Positions 43,717 to 54,522 of a DNA stretch of 64,000 nucleotides are shown piece after piece. Source of the stretch: an uncultured Opitutaceae bacterium (GTDB lineage Bacteria; Verrucomicrobiota; Verrucomicrobiia; Opitutales; Opitutaceae); NCBI GenBank assembly GCA_903929355.1, contig CAIYUN010000085.1:1-64000 (forward strand). Direction: 5' to 3'. A model generated the notes under the pieces. It searched no databases. It had not been told where the DNA came from and saw nothing but the letters and a program-made list of their open reading frames with translations. Within the stretch, counting starts at the first letter, position 1. Every line of letters starts with the position of its first letter. Position numbers and translations under genes: made by a program.

Positions 43717-45384
43717 TCAGCTTTTCGGCTTGGTCGCGGCTTTCAGGTCATTGATCTCCGCCTCCCAGCGGGCGGCCTGGGCGACATCCTTGGCCGCGTG
43801 CGCCGCCGCCACCGCCGACGGGAGCCAAATCGGCCGCAAATCGCCGGTCAGGATCCGACCGGTCAAAAGCAACTGCCAGGCTTGCAAAGCCCGGTCGGTC
43901 GCACCGAGGGCCTCGAACGTCCGCGCCACCACCGCGAGCAGCGGCGCGTCGCCCTCTTTCACCTGGTAGTCCGCCGCCACGCAGGGTTCGAGCGCGCCTT
44001 TGGCCCCGTCCGTGTTGCCGGCGGTCCGCATCAGGTCGGCGAGAGTCAGGGCCACTGGCAGCGAAAATGCCATGCGCTGCGCCTCCTGGCCCTCGGCAAG
44101 GGCCTCGTTGAGTTTGCCGGCCGCCGCCAGCAGACGCATGCGCCGGAGGAGCAGATATGGCAACTGCTCCGGCGGGAGCTGGGCGCGGTCCCGCCACTGG
44201 TCGTCAAAGGATTTTTTGAACGGGCGGTAGAGCGGGTCGCCGATCAGCACGCCCATCCAACTGTAGCCCGGAATCGAGTAGGCCGCCGCGTCGCCCAGGG
44301 TTTCGCCGCGCGCCAGCGCGTGCAGGAGCAACTGCGGCTCGTGCGTGAGTTGAAGGTAGGGTTCATAGACATTGCCCAAAGTGGCCGTGGCCCCGCGGGC
44401 GACCAACGCCGGGGTCCAGGTGGTGGTTGAACGCATGGTGGTCGCGGAAAAGCTGTTGATGTGGAGCGCCACGGCCCCCGGGGGGAAGCGGAAGCCCGGG
44501 CGCGCAAACGGCCCGTCCACCCCAAAGGAATACCAGCCGAAGTAGAGCACGGACGCGTCGCACCGTGCGTCAGGCGGCATGGTGTTGGGCTTGCGATCCA
44601 CCTCGCCGTCGAAACCGAGATCGGCCAGCTCCTTGATCGTCGCCTCCAGCCACTGGTCGCCGATCGGATAGGGACCGCCGAGGTCAACGTAGCTGCGGCC
44701 GACCAGGCCGGTCGCCTCGGCCGCGAGGGCCAGATCGACCAACCCGGCCGCATCCGCCGCCGTCGGACCGTCGAGCCGGCCCACTTTCACGACCAACTGC
44801 TCGGTCGCGGCGATGGGGTGGTCGTTGTGAAAAAGCGGATTGGGCACATAGCCGGTCAGCGGGTAGCCGCTTTGCGCCAGCAGCGCCAGTTCCGAGTCCA
44901 CTGCGGCGGCGTTGGTGCCAAAAATGGCGTTGGCCCGGGCCTGCCGGGAGTCAACGGGAAGCGTCGGGTCGGAGTCCACGCGCAGGGGCACCCCGCGGCA
45001 GACAACGAGGTAGGCAATCCGGTGGCCCAGCATCGCGTATTTGCGGGCCGGCGGCCTGGGCGGATCGCCGGTCGGAGGGAAGACGAAACCCTGAATCCAG
45101 TCCGCCCGCACCAGCGCATCCTGCAAGGGTTGGTAAAGTGTGGCGTTAAACTCGGAGCGGGAGATGGTCTCCGCGGTCGAAAGACTGAGCAGGAAAATAT
45201 TGGCCGCGGGCACGCCGCGCCGCGCCGCATAATGATGGGCGATGGCCACCGAGTCGGGATCCTCGCGGTTGGCCAGGATGATGACGCGGGCCGCCGGGTT
45301 ATCGGGAGCCGCGTCCGCACCGCGCAGCCACGCGCCCGCCGCAAAGGCGAGGACGGGGAAAAGAAGGCAACGGCGGAAATTCAT
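43717..45384 (-). CDS. TIGR03790-family exported protein
   Basis: A 555-residue protein with signal peptide MNFRRCLLFPVLAFAAGAWLRG. The mature N-terminal part (ARVIILANREDPDSVAIAHHYAARRGVP, FLLSLSTAETISRSEF) matches the TIGR03790 family, found mainly in Verrucomicrobia, Planctomycetes and Acidobacteria with unknown function. The C-terminal 150 residues are helical and TPR-like (RMRLLAAAGKLNEALAEGQEAQ, LEPCVAADYQVKEGDAPLLAVVART). It ends 3 bases from the clpP stop, convergent. No catalytic residues can be assigned. Confidence 0.8.
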   Translation of the reverse strand: MNFRRCLLFPVLAFAAGAWLRGADAAPDNPAARVIILANREDPDSVAIAHHYAARRGVPAANIFLLSLSTAETISRSEFNATLYQPLQDALVRADWIQGFVFPPTGDPPRPPARKYAMLGHRIAYLVVCRGVPLRVDSDPTLPVDSRQARANAIFGTNAAAVDSELALLAQSGYPLTGYVPNPLFHNDHPIAATEQLVVKVGRLDGPTAADAAGLVDLALAAEATGLVGRSYVDLGGPYPIGDQWLEATIKELADLGFDGEVDRKPNTMPPDARCDASVLYFGWYSFGVDGPFARPGFRFPPGAVALHINSFSATTMRSTTTWTPALVARGATATLGNVYEPYLQLTHEPQLLLHALARGETLGDAAAYSIPGYSWMGVLIGDPLYRPFKKSFDDQWRDRAQLPPEQLPYLLLRRMRLLAAAGKLNEALAEGQEAQRMAFSLPVALTLADLMRTAGNTDGAKGALEPCVAADYQVKEGDAPLLAVVARTFEALGATDRALQAWQLLLTGRILTGDLRPIWLPSAVAAAHAAKDVAQAARWEAEINDLKAATKPKS

Positions 45385-45510
45385 GCGCGAACCTTAAGCT
45401 GTGTGAGCGAGGCCGGGATGGCGAGCCGGGGTTGAAAAATTCCGCCCGGGATGACGCGAGGTTGCAACCGTCCCGGCCATCGGGTTGACTGGGCCCAACC
45501 TGCCGCCGCC

Positions 45511-46536
45511 ATGATCTCCCGCCTGCTGCCCCTCCTCTGCGCCGTGTGCGGCCTCGCCGTGCCGGCGCTCCATGCCTGGGACTACGACGGACACCGGATG
45601 GTGAATCAGCTGGCACTGGCGGGGCTGCCGCCAACCTTTCCCGCCTTTGTGCGGACGCCCGAGGCGGCCGAGCGCATCGCCTTCCTCGCCGGCGAGCCCG
45701 ACCGCTGGCGCAACGTGACCGACCTTCCGCTCCGCCAGGCCAACGGGCTCGATCACTACCTCGACCTCGAGCAGCTCACCGCCGCCGGGCTGGCGCCCGC
45801 CACGGTGAGCGCGCTCCGCTATGAGTTTGCCGCGCAGTTTGCCGCCGGGCGGGCGCAGCACCCGGAGAACTTTTCCATGGTTGATCCCGCCAGGAACGCC
45901 GACCATACCCGCGAATGGCCGGGCTTCCTGCCCTGGGCCATCACCGAGTACTACGAGAGGCTCAAATCCGCATTCTCCTACCTGCGGACTTTTCAGGAAT
46001 CGGGCGGGAGGCCGGAGGAAATCGCCAACGCGCAGGCCGACATCATTTATCTCATGGGAGTGATGGGCCACTATGTGGGCGACAGCACGCAGCCGCTGCA
46101 CACGACCATCCACAACAACGGCTGGGTGGGCGCGAACCCCAAGGGCTATACAACGTGGGAGGGCTTTCACGCATGGATCGACGGGGGGTTCAACGCCAAG
46201 ATCGGCCTGAAGCCGGGGGACGTCGCCCCGCAGGCGCGGGCCGCCAAAGTACTGCCGACCGCGACCGCGGCCGGGGCGAGGGACAGGCTGTTCGGCGAAA
46301 TCATGGACCATCTGGTCGCGGAAAGCGCCCGCGTCGAACCGCTCTACGAACTGGACAAGGAGAAGAAGCTCAGCGGCACGATGCCCGGCAGCGAGGAAGG
46401 CCGGGCGTTCCTTGAGGAGCAACTGCTGCGCGGGGGCGAGCTGCTGTCGAGCCTGTGGCTGACCGCCTCGCGCAACGCCCAGCCGGACACCTACCTGCGT
46501 GCGCAGCTCCTCAAACGGCAGGCCGGGGCGAAATAA
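45511..46536 (+). CDS. S1/P1-type zinc-dependent nuclease
   Basis: A 341-residue exported nuclease. ATG 45511 gives a short signal (MISRLLPLLCAVCGLAVPALHA) so that the mature protein starts at AWDYDGHRMV; S1/P1 enzymes use the N-terminal Trp amino group as a zinc ligand. The other zinc-ligand signature is MGVMGHYVGDSTQPLHTTIH. The family removes nucleotides from single-stranded DNA or RNA, and some members are phospholipases. The spacing of WxxxGH and GDxxQPLH fits a nuclease. Standalone gene, opposite to its neighbours. Confidence 0.85.
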   Translation: MISRLLPLLCAVCGLAVPALHAWDYDGHRMVNQLALAGLPPTFPAFVRTPEAAERIAFLAGEPDRWRNVTDLPLRQANGLDHYLDLEQLTAAGLAPATVSALRYEFAAQFAAGRAQHPENFSMVDPARNADHTREWPGFLPWAITEYYERLKSAFSYLRTFQESGGRPEEIANAQADIIYLMGVMGHYVGDSTQPLHTTIHNNGWVGANPKGYTTWEGFHAWIDGGFNAKIGLKPGDVAPQARAAKVLPTATAAGARDRLFGEIMDHLVAESARVEPLYELDKEKKLSGTMPGSEEGRAFLEEQLLRGGELLSSLWLTASRNAQPDTYLRAQLLKRQAGAK

Positions 46537-46552
46537 GACAGGCCTGATTATT

Positions 46553-46580
46553 TACAGGAGGCAAAGGAGAGAACTGAGGA
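46553..46580. repeat. Dispersed ACAGGAGG repeat (copy 2)
   Basis: ACAGGAGGCAAAGGAGAGAA after the nuclease stop resembles the copy at 22985-23012. Both follow the 3' end of a plus-strand gene. No hairpin or T-tract, so not an intrinsic terminator. Confidence 0.4.
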
Positions 46581-46631
46581 TCACAGCAGAACAGAATCCA
46601 GAAAAGGGGCCGCCCCCACTCCAGGGCGCCC

Positions 46632-49160
<2,529 letters not shown>

Positions 49161-49172
49161 GGAAGCGGGCGG

Positions 49173-50258
49173 TTAATTCCGGCCACCCAGCATAAAGTCG
49201 GGTTTGGCAAAATTGGCAAACTCGGAACGCAACAACCGGGCGCACAGAAGATCCCGCGCCCCGGGCTCGAGCTCGTGGCGGGCGGCATGCTGCAAGTGAC
49301 CCGGTTGGACCTCGATGAGCAGCCGGTCGGTGATCGCCCGCGTGCCGGCCGGAAAGGCGCCGAGGTCGATGCCGAGCCGGAGCAACGAGAGGAGGTTCAT
49401 CGCCTCGCTCGAGCTCAGCAGATGGCTTTGCTGGAGAATGCCATAGGCCCGGCCGATCTTGTCGTAGAGCTTGGCCCCGTCGGTTTCCAGAAGCTTGGCG
49501 CGGGCGTTGAGCTCGTGCTCGAGGATGGTGTCGAGCACGCTGCCGAGGCGGGAGAGGATCTGCTCCTCGGTCTCACCCAGGGTGGTCTGGTTGGAAATCT
49601 GGAAAATGCTGCCGGAGGCGTCCGAACCCTCGCCGAAAAGGCCACGCACCACCATGCCGAGCTGGTTGACGGCGCGGACCACCCGCTCCATCTGGCTGGA
49701 GATGACGAGCGCCGGCAAGTGCATCATGGCGGAGGCCCGCATGCCGGTGCCGAGATTGGTGGGGCAGGCGGTCAGGTAGCCCAGCGTGGGGGAGAAGGCG
49801 TAGTCGAGCCGCTCCTCCAGGGCGGAGTCGAGATCGTTGATGGCACCCCAGGCCTTCTTGAGCTGCAGGCCGGCCCGCAGCACCTGGAGGCGGAGGTGAT
49901 CCTCCTCATTGATCATGACCGAGACGGTCTGCTCCTTGTTGATGACCACTCCCGCCGGGCCGGCGGAACCGCTCAGCTCGCGCGAAATCAGGTGACGCTC
50001 AACCAGCATCAGCTTGTCAAGATCGGACAGCTCGCCCACCGCCGCGCTGGCGGCGCGCCGCAGGGGCGAGGCGGATTCCAGGGCCGTGCGGCAGGTCTCC
50101 AAAGTTTTCTCGCGCTGGGCCGGCTTGGCCCAGCCGGGAAACGGCGTTCCGGCCAGGTTGCGCGCGAGACGGATGCGCGTCATCAGCACGATGGCGGTCT
50201 TGCTGCTCGCCACATCGGTGAGCTCGGACGGGGCGGCCAGAAGCGCGGAAATGGTCAT
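49173..50258 (-). CDS. mcsB: Protein arginine kinase McsB
   Basis: A 361-residue member of the phosphagen-kinase fold. Family blocks include VLMTRIRLARNLAGTPFPGW, ERHLISRELS, VVINKEQTVSVMINEEDHLRLQ (the ATP-binding loop region), DYAFSPTLGYLTACPTNLGTGMRASAMMHLP, and GDASGSIFQISNQTTLGETE-like GSIFQISNQTTLGETEEQI. McsB phosphorylates arginines, marking proteins for ClpCP degradation. It starts 2 bases after the mcsA stop and ends 12 bases before clpC. Length fits the family. Confidence 0.95.
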   Translation of the reverse strand: MTISALLAAPSELTDVASSKTAIVLMTRIRLARNLAGTPFPGWAKPAQREKTLETCRTALESASPLRRAASAAVGELSDLDKLMLVERHLISRELSGSAGPAGVVINKEQTVSVMINEEDHLRLQVLRAGLQLKKAWGAINDLDSALEERLDYAFSPTLGYLTACPTNLGTGMRASAMMHLPALVISSQMERVVRAVNQLGMVVRGLFGEGSDASGSIFQISNQTTLGETEEQILSRLGSVLDTILEHELNARAKLLETDGAKLYDKIGRAYGILQQSHLLSSSEAMNLLSLLRLGIDLGAFPAGTRAITDRLLIEVQPGHLQHAARHELEPGARDLLCARLLRSEFANFAKPDFMLGGRN

Positions 50259-50260
50259 GG

Positions 50261-50767
50261 TCAGGATTGGGCCGGAGGTGGCTCGAAGGTCTGCCGCACC
50301 TCGTGGATTTCGTCGCGGAAGCGGGCCGCGTCCTCATAGCGCTCGGCCTTGATCGCGTCCCCGAGGTTGGACTCGAGGCGGGTGAGGCGGTCGTAAAGCG
50401 ATTTTCGCTCCAAGGCCTTGCGCGGCACCTTGCCGATGTGGGTGACGCCCTTGTGCATGTTCTCCAGCAGCGGGGCGAGCATGGCCTGAAACGTTTCGTA
50501 GCAGTGTGGGCAGCCAAAACGACCGTGTTTCTTGAAGTCGCCCGGCGTGAAGCCGCACTGCTCGCACCGCAGGCCGGCGGCGGCCGAGGGGGCGAGCGAG
50601 GCCTTCAGCAGCAGGTCGGAAAGCGAAAAACCGCTGGGGTCGGTCACGCCCTTGGCCTGCGCGCAGGCTTCACAGAGATCCACCTTGTGGACCTTGCCGT
50701 CCACGATCTGCGTGAGGTGGACCGTCGCAGGCTGGGTGCAGAGGCTGCATTTGAGCGGGTTGGGCAT
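50261..50767 (-). CDS. mcsA: McsA-type zinc-finger activator of McsB
   Basis: A 168-residue protein with paired zinc-finger motifs (CSLCTQPATVHL; CEACAQ; CEQCGFTPGDF; CPHCYETF) and a C-terminal UVR motif (LGDAIKAERYEDAARFRDEI). McsA binds and activates McsB; UVR motifs mediate protein contacts within this group. First gene of mcsA-mcsB-clpC. A plausible promoter lies 20-50 bases upstream. In Bacillus ctsR precedes mcsA; here an aminotransferase gene does, so regulation must differ. Confidence 0.93.
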   Translation of the reverse strand: MPNPLKCSLCTQPATVHLTQIVDGKVHKVDLCEACAQAKGVTDPSGFSLSDLLLKASLAPSAAAGLRCEQCGFTPGDFKKHGRFGCPHCYETFQAMLAPLLENMHKGVTHIGKVPRKALERKSLYDRLTRLESNLGDAIKAERYEDAARFRDEIHEVRQTFEPPPAQS

Positions 50768-50787
50768 GGAGTAAATCGAGTGTGCAA

Positions 50788-50817
50788 TATATATGCCAAG
50801 GTTTCGGCGGCTGGCAA
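50788..50817 (-). promoter_or_regulatory. Probable sigma70-type promoter of mcsA-mcsB-clpC
   Basis: Read on the minus strand, TTGCCA (50812-50817) is followed after 18 bases by TATATA (50788-50793), about 20 bases before the mcsA ATG. The AT-rich block is exceptional in this GC-rich sequence. No CtsR-type heptad repeat (GGTCAAA) is visible. Confidence 0.5.
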
Positions 50818-50839
50818 GTCTGGCCGCCGGATGCGCCGC

Positions 50840-51706
50840 CTAAAGCCGCACGCCCTCGGTCAGCGAACGCTGGCGGAAGGCCGCGCGCACCCGGGCCGTG
50901 ACGGGGCCGGGCCGGCCGGAGCCGATCTCGCGGCCATCCAGCTTGACGACGGGGATGACCTCCGCGCCGGTGCCGGTGAGGAAACACTCGTCGGCGCACC
51001 ACACGTCATACCGGGTCAGGTCAGTCTCCCGGGTGGGCAGGCCGAGCTCCTGCGCGAGGTCGAGAACCGTGCCGCGGGTCACCCCGCGGAGCGCGCCATG
51101 CGCAGACGCCGGGGTGAGCAGCACGCCGCCCTGCACGATGAAGATGTTGTCCGCGGTGCATTCGGCGACGTAGCCCTGCTCGTTGAGCATGATGGCCTCC
51201 AGGGCGCCCGCCTGCCGGGCCTCGATCTTGGCGAGAATGTTGTTGAGGTAATTGAGCGACTTGACGGTCGGCGGCAGCGCGGCCGGGCCGATCCGACGCG
51301 TCGCCACCGTGACGATGGCGAGCCCGAGCTCATAGTGCTCGGGAGGATAAATCGCGATTTTGCCCGCGATGATGAAAACCGACGGCCGGGCGCAGGACCA
51401 GGGCGCCAACCCGAGGTCGCCGACCCCGCGGGTGACCACCAGGCGGATGTAGGCGTCGGTCAGGTGGTTGGCGCGGCAGGTGGCGCAGACGGCCTCGCGC
51501 AGCTCGGCGCGGGAGAGCGGCAGCGTCAGGAGAATGGCCTTGGCGGAATATTCCAGCCGCACGAGATGCTCCTCGAGACGGAAGACGTTGCCCCCATACA
51601 GGCGGATGCCCTCGAACACGCCGTCGCCGTAGAGCAGGCCGTGGTCAAACACGGAGATCTTGGCGTCGGCTTCGTCGACCAATTTGCCATCAAGGTAAAT
51701 CTTCAT
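50840..51706 (-). CDS. ilvE: Class IV (branched-chain-type) aminotransferase
   Basis: A 288-residue fold-type IV PLP aminotransferase. Diagnostic segments: KISVFDHGLLYGDGVFEGIRLYGG, YIRLVVTRGVGDLGL, PPTVKSLNYLNNILAKIEA (PLP lysine), MLNEQGYVAECTADNIFIV and GVTRGTVLDLAQELGL. The residues fit a branched-chain or D-amino-acid aminotransferase; branched-chain is favoured by the FEGIR context and by sequence length. Cytosolic. Single gene on the minus strand upstream of mcsA. Confidence 0.85.
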   Translation of the reverse strand: MKIYLDGKLVDEADAKISVFDHGLLYGDGVFEGIRLYGGNVFRLEEHLVRLEYSAKAILLTLPLSRAELREAVCATCRANHLTDAYIRLVVTRGVGDLGLAPWSCARPSVFIIAGKIAIYPPEHYELGLAIVTVATRRIGPAALPPTVKSLNYLNNILAKIEARQAGALEAIMLNEQGYVAECTADNIFIVQGGVLLTPASAHGALRGVTRGTVLDLAQELGLPTRETDLTRYDVWCADECFLTGTGAEVIPVVKLDGREIGSGRPGPVTARVRAAFRQRSLTEGVRL

Positions 51707-51819
51707 TTGACAAGCCTAGGAAACGCACCGGGGATTTGTCCAGACTTGCCGGAATTTCTTCTTGTCATGCCGTCCGACCTGTCCCACGTTTGCACCCTCA
51801 ACTCCAATCCCCTCCCCTT

Positions 51820-52563
51820 ATGTCCAACCTCACCTCACGCCCCACCCGGGGTTTTACCCTCATTGAGCTGCTGACCGTCATCGCGATCATCGGCATTCTG
51901 GCCGCGATCATCATCCCGACGGTCGGCGGCGTGCTCAAATCCGCCCAGCGCAATGTGGATGGAACCAGCCTGCGCACCATCTGCCAGTCCGCCATCACCT
52001 ATGCGTCGGACAACAACGGCTACCTGCCCGACCCGCTCTCCACCGCCGGTCAGCAGATCACGGGCGGCTCGCAGTATTTCATCTGGTGCGGCCTGTTGGC
52101 CAAGGGCGGCGACATGTCCGAGCCCAAGCTTTACTTCTCCAAAGTCGATGACACCAATGATCCCGGCGCCAGCCTGCCGACCGCCGTCGTCAACCCCCTG
52201 AACAAACTACAGCTCGACGCCACTTTTGTCACGAAGATCCCCGCCTTCGAGTTTGTGGGCGGAACCCGCCAGACCGATCCGTCCACCGCGCCCATCGGTT
52301 ACACCCGTGGGCTCCAGCGCGACGGCACTTGGGACCTGAACAAAGCCCCTTACAAGGATCTTGGCGGATTTATCTTCTTCCTCGGAAACAACCTCCAGTA
52401 CTACAAGGGCTCCACGAACGCGGGCCTCACCCAGACCAACGGCAAGCCCACGAGCAATCTGGCGCAGTGCGTGCCCATCACCACGGGTGGCACGCAACGC
52501 TTCTACGGACTGGTCAATGACCTGGGCACCGCCGGCGGCTCCGTGCCTGACCCCGCGCAGTAA
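51820..52563 (+). CDS. Type II secretion/type IV pilus-like pseudopilin
   Basis: A 247-residue protein beginning at the ATG at 51820. The prepilin cleavage signal RGFTLIELLTVIAIIGILAA (residues 10-29, cleavage after Gly 11, Glu at position +5) and hydrophobic helix are textbook. The globular part starts SAQRNVDGTSLRTICQSAITYASDNNGYLPDP, characteristic of the verrucomicrobial/planctomycete H-type or DUF1559-like pseudopilins. These genomes carry many such genes of unknown partners, so the function is undetermined. A strong terminator follows. Confidence 0.85.
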   Translation: MSNLTSRPTRGFTLIELLTVIAIIGILAAIIIPTVGGVLKSAQRNVDGTSLRTICQSAITYASDNNGYLPDPLSTAGQQITGGSQYFIWCGLLAKGGDMSEPKLYFSKVDDTNDPGASLPTAVVNPLNKLQLDATFVTKIPAFEFVGGTRQTDPSTAPIGYTRGLQRDGTWDLNKAPYKDLGGFIFFLGNNLQYYKGSTNAGLTQTNGKPTSNLAQCVPITTGGTQRFYGLVNDLGTAGGSVPDPAQ

Positions 52564-52586
52564 GCCCTCCACCGCACCAATCCTCC

Positions 52587-52614
52587 AGCCCCGCCGACCA
52601 GCGGGGCTTTTTTG
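52587..52614 (+). terminator. Intrinsic terminator after the pseudopilin gene
   Basis: AGCCCCGC (52587-52594) pairs with GCGGGGCT (52601-52608) around a 6-base loop, followed by a six-base T run. Located 24 bases after the stop at 52563. The only convincing intrinsic terminator in the window. Confidence 0.85.
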
Positions 52615-52667
52615 TTTACCACGCCACGCGCCGTTTTGCTCCCACCACCAACGGGCTTCCCTCCTTC

Positions 52668-54401
52668 ATGACCGCCCCGGCCACCGCGCCCGTAACCTAC
52701 GTCATCGGCCACAAGAATCCCGATGCCGACTCGATCTGCTCCGCCCTCGCCTATGCGGCCTACAAGGAGCGGCGGGGAGAGCCCGGCTTCGTCGCGGCCC
52801 GGTGTGGCAATTCCAATGCCCGGATCGACGCCATCCTCAACCGTTTCCGGCAGTCTCTGCCCCTCTATCTCAATGATGTCTCACCCCGCGTGCGCGACAT
52901 CATGGCCACGGACGTCGTGTCCGTCTCCTCCGGCGCCACCTGCGCCGAAGCCCTCGAGCTGCTGGATCAGCACAACCTGCGCGTGCTGCCCGTCACCGCC
53001 GAGGCCCGCCGGGTGGTTGGCACCCTCTCGCTGGCCCACCTCGGCGGCATTTTCATCCCGCGCGCCAGCGAACCGCGGCAAATGCGGCAGGTGCACACCT
53101 CGCTCGACCACATCGCCCGCGCGCTTTCGGCCCGGGTGCTCCATGCCGACGACGGCGGCCGGCTCGAGCAGCTGCATGTCCGTCTCGGGACCATGGCGAT
53201 CCGCTCGTTTTGGAAGGTGTCCGAGCGCGAAAACATCCCTGCCGACCAATCGCTGATCATCGTCGGTGACCGCCGCAACATCCAGCTGCGCGCGATCGAA
53301 CTGGGGGTGCGGGCGATGGTGATCACCAGCAACCTGCCGGTGGACGACGACATTGTCGCCCTGGCCCGCGCCCGCGGCACCGGGCTGCTGGTCAGCCCGC
53401 ATGATTCCGCCACCACCGCCTGGGTCGTGCGCGCCGCTGCCACCATCGACCGGGTGATCGAGACCACATTCGCCTCCGTGCACTGCGATCTGCGGGTGAC
53501 CGAAGCCCGGCGCAAACTCGCCTTTCTGCATGCGCCCGCCTTCATGGTGCTGGACGACGCCGGCGCCCTGGTGGGCGTGCTCTCCAAGGGCGATCTGCTG
53601 AAGCCCGCCCCCACCCGGCTGGTCCTGGTTGATCACAACGAACTGGCCCAGGCCGTGGCCGGTGCCGACCAGGTGACGATCACCGAGATCATCGACCACC
53701 ACCGCCTCGGCGCGATGCACACCCCCCAGCCCATCCTCTTTCTCAACGAGCCCGTCGGCTCCACCTGCACGATCATTGCCGACCTCTTCCGACGTGATGG
53801 TTTCGCCCCCACCCCCGAGCTGGCCGGCCTCATGATGGCCGGTCTAATCTCAGATACGCTCAACCTCCAGAGCCCCACCGCCACGGAAAAGGATGCCCGC
53901 CTGCTCACCTGGCTTGAGGGCCATGCCGGCCTGGGGGCGCGGGCGCTGGCCGACCTCATCTTCAGCTCCGGCTCGGTCATCCTGGCCAGTCCGCCGGAAA
54001 AGGTGGTCCGGTCTGATTTCAAGATCTACGACGAGGAAGGCGTACGCTTTGCCGTCTCGCAGATCGAGGAGCTTGGCTTCGACAACTTCCGTCCGCAGGC
54101 CAAGGCCCTGGCGGCCGCACTGGCCAGCCTCCGCGCCGAGGAACGGCTCGCCTTCGCCGCCCTGCTGGTCACCGACATCAACACCCAGAACTCGCTCCTC
54201 CTGGTCAAGGGGGACCCCGCCTTCATCCATCGGATCAGCTACCCGCACCTTGAGCAGGATGAGATGTTCGACCTGCCCGGCATCGTCTCGCGGAAGAAGC
54301 AGCTCGTGCCCTACCTCACCGGGCTGGTGCGCGAGATGGGCGCGGACGGGGCCACCCCGCGGCCGGCCACGACCGCACCGTTCACCCCGGCAGCGGATTA
54401 G
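52668..54401 (+). CDS. CBS-domain manganese-dependent inorganic pyrophosphatase (family II)
   Basis: A 577-residue CBS-PPase hydrolysing pyrophosphate. The N-terminal DHH part has VIGHKNPDADSICSALAYAAY and metal ligands in it. Two CBS repeats are interleaved (ATCAEALELLDQHNLRVLPVTAE and APAFMVLDDAGALVGVLSKGDL) with a DRTGG-like part (RRNIQLRAIELGVRAMVITSNLPVDD), then LVLVDHNELAQA, ITEIIDHHRLGA, LMMAGLISDTLNL and the DHHA2 domain ending in FDLPGIVSRKKQLVPYL. CBS domains bind adenine nucleotides that adjust activity. Length and order match clostridial CBS-PPases. Confidence 0.93.
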   Translation: MTAPATAPVTYVIGHKNPDADSICSALAYAAYKERRGEPGFVAARCGNSNARIDAILNRFRQSLPLYLNDVSPRVRDIMATDVVSVSSGATCAEALELLDQHNLRVLPVTAEARRVVGTLSLAHLGGIFIPRASEPRQMRQVHTSLDHIARALSARVLHADDGGRLEQLHVRLGTMAIRSFWKVSERENIPADQSLIIVGDRRNIQLRAIELGVRAMVITSNLPVDDDIVALARARGTGLLVSPHDSATTAWVVRAAATIDRVIETTFASVHCDLRVTEARRKLAFLHAPAFMVLDDAGALVGVLSKGDLLKPAPTRLVLVDHNELAQAVAGADQVTITEIIDHHRLGAMHTPQPILFLNEPVGSTCTIIADLFRRDGFAPTPELAGLMMAGLISDTLNLQSPTATEKDARLLTWLEGHAGLGARALADLIFSSGSVILASPPEKVVRSDFKIYDEEGVRFAVSQIEELGFDNFRPQAKALAAALASLRAEERLAFAALLVTDINTQNSLLLVKGDPAFIHRISYPHLEQDEMFDLPGIVSRKKQLVPYLTGLVREMGADGATPRPATTAPFTPAAD

Positions 54402-54423
54402 GAGGAGGAAGGCAAGCGACAGA

Positions 54424-54442
54424 CCGGGGTCGACGACCCCGG
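54424..54442. repeat. Perfect GC-rich palindrome
   Basis: CCGGGGTCG and CGACCCCGG flank a single A: a 9-base perfect inverted repeat 22 bases after the pyrophosphatase stop. It is not followed by a T-tract. GGTC-based palindromes of the same flavour occur near 24670, so it is probably a dispersed palindrome rather than a terminator. Confidence 0.4.
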
Positions 54443-54522
54443 CGACATTTTCAAAACAGGCCACCCCCCCACTTGATCCTGGCCTTGCCTCGGCGCGCCG
54501 GCCCCACAGAATGTGCCGCTGC

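Noticed and set aside
54424..54442. Terminator of the pyrophosphatase gene
   Set aside because: The perfect GC palindrome has no T-tract and resembles dispersed palindromes elsewhere; kept as a repeat only.
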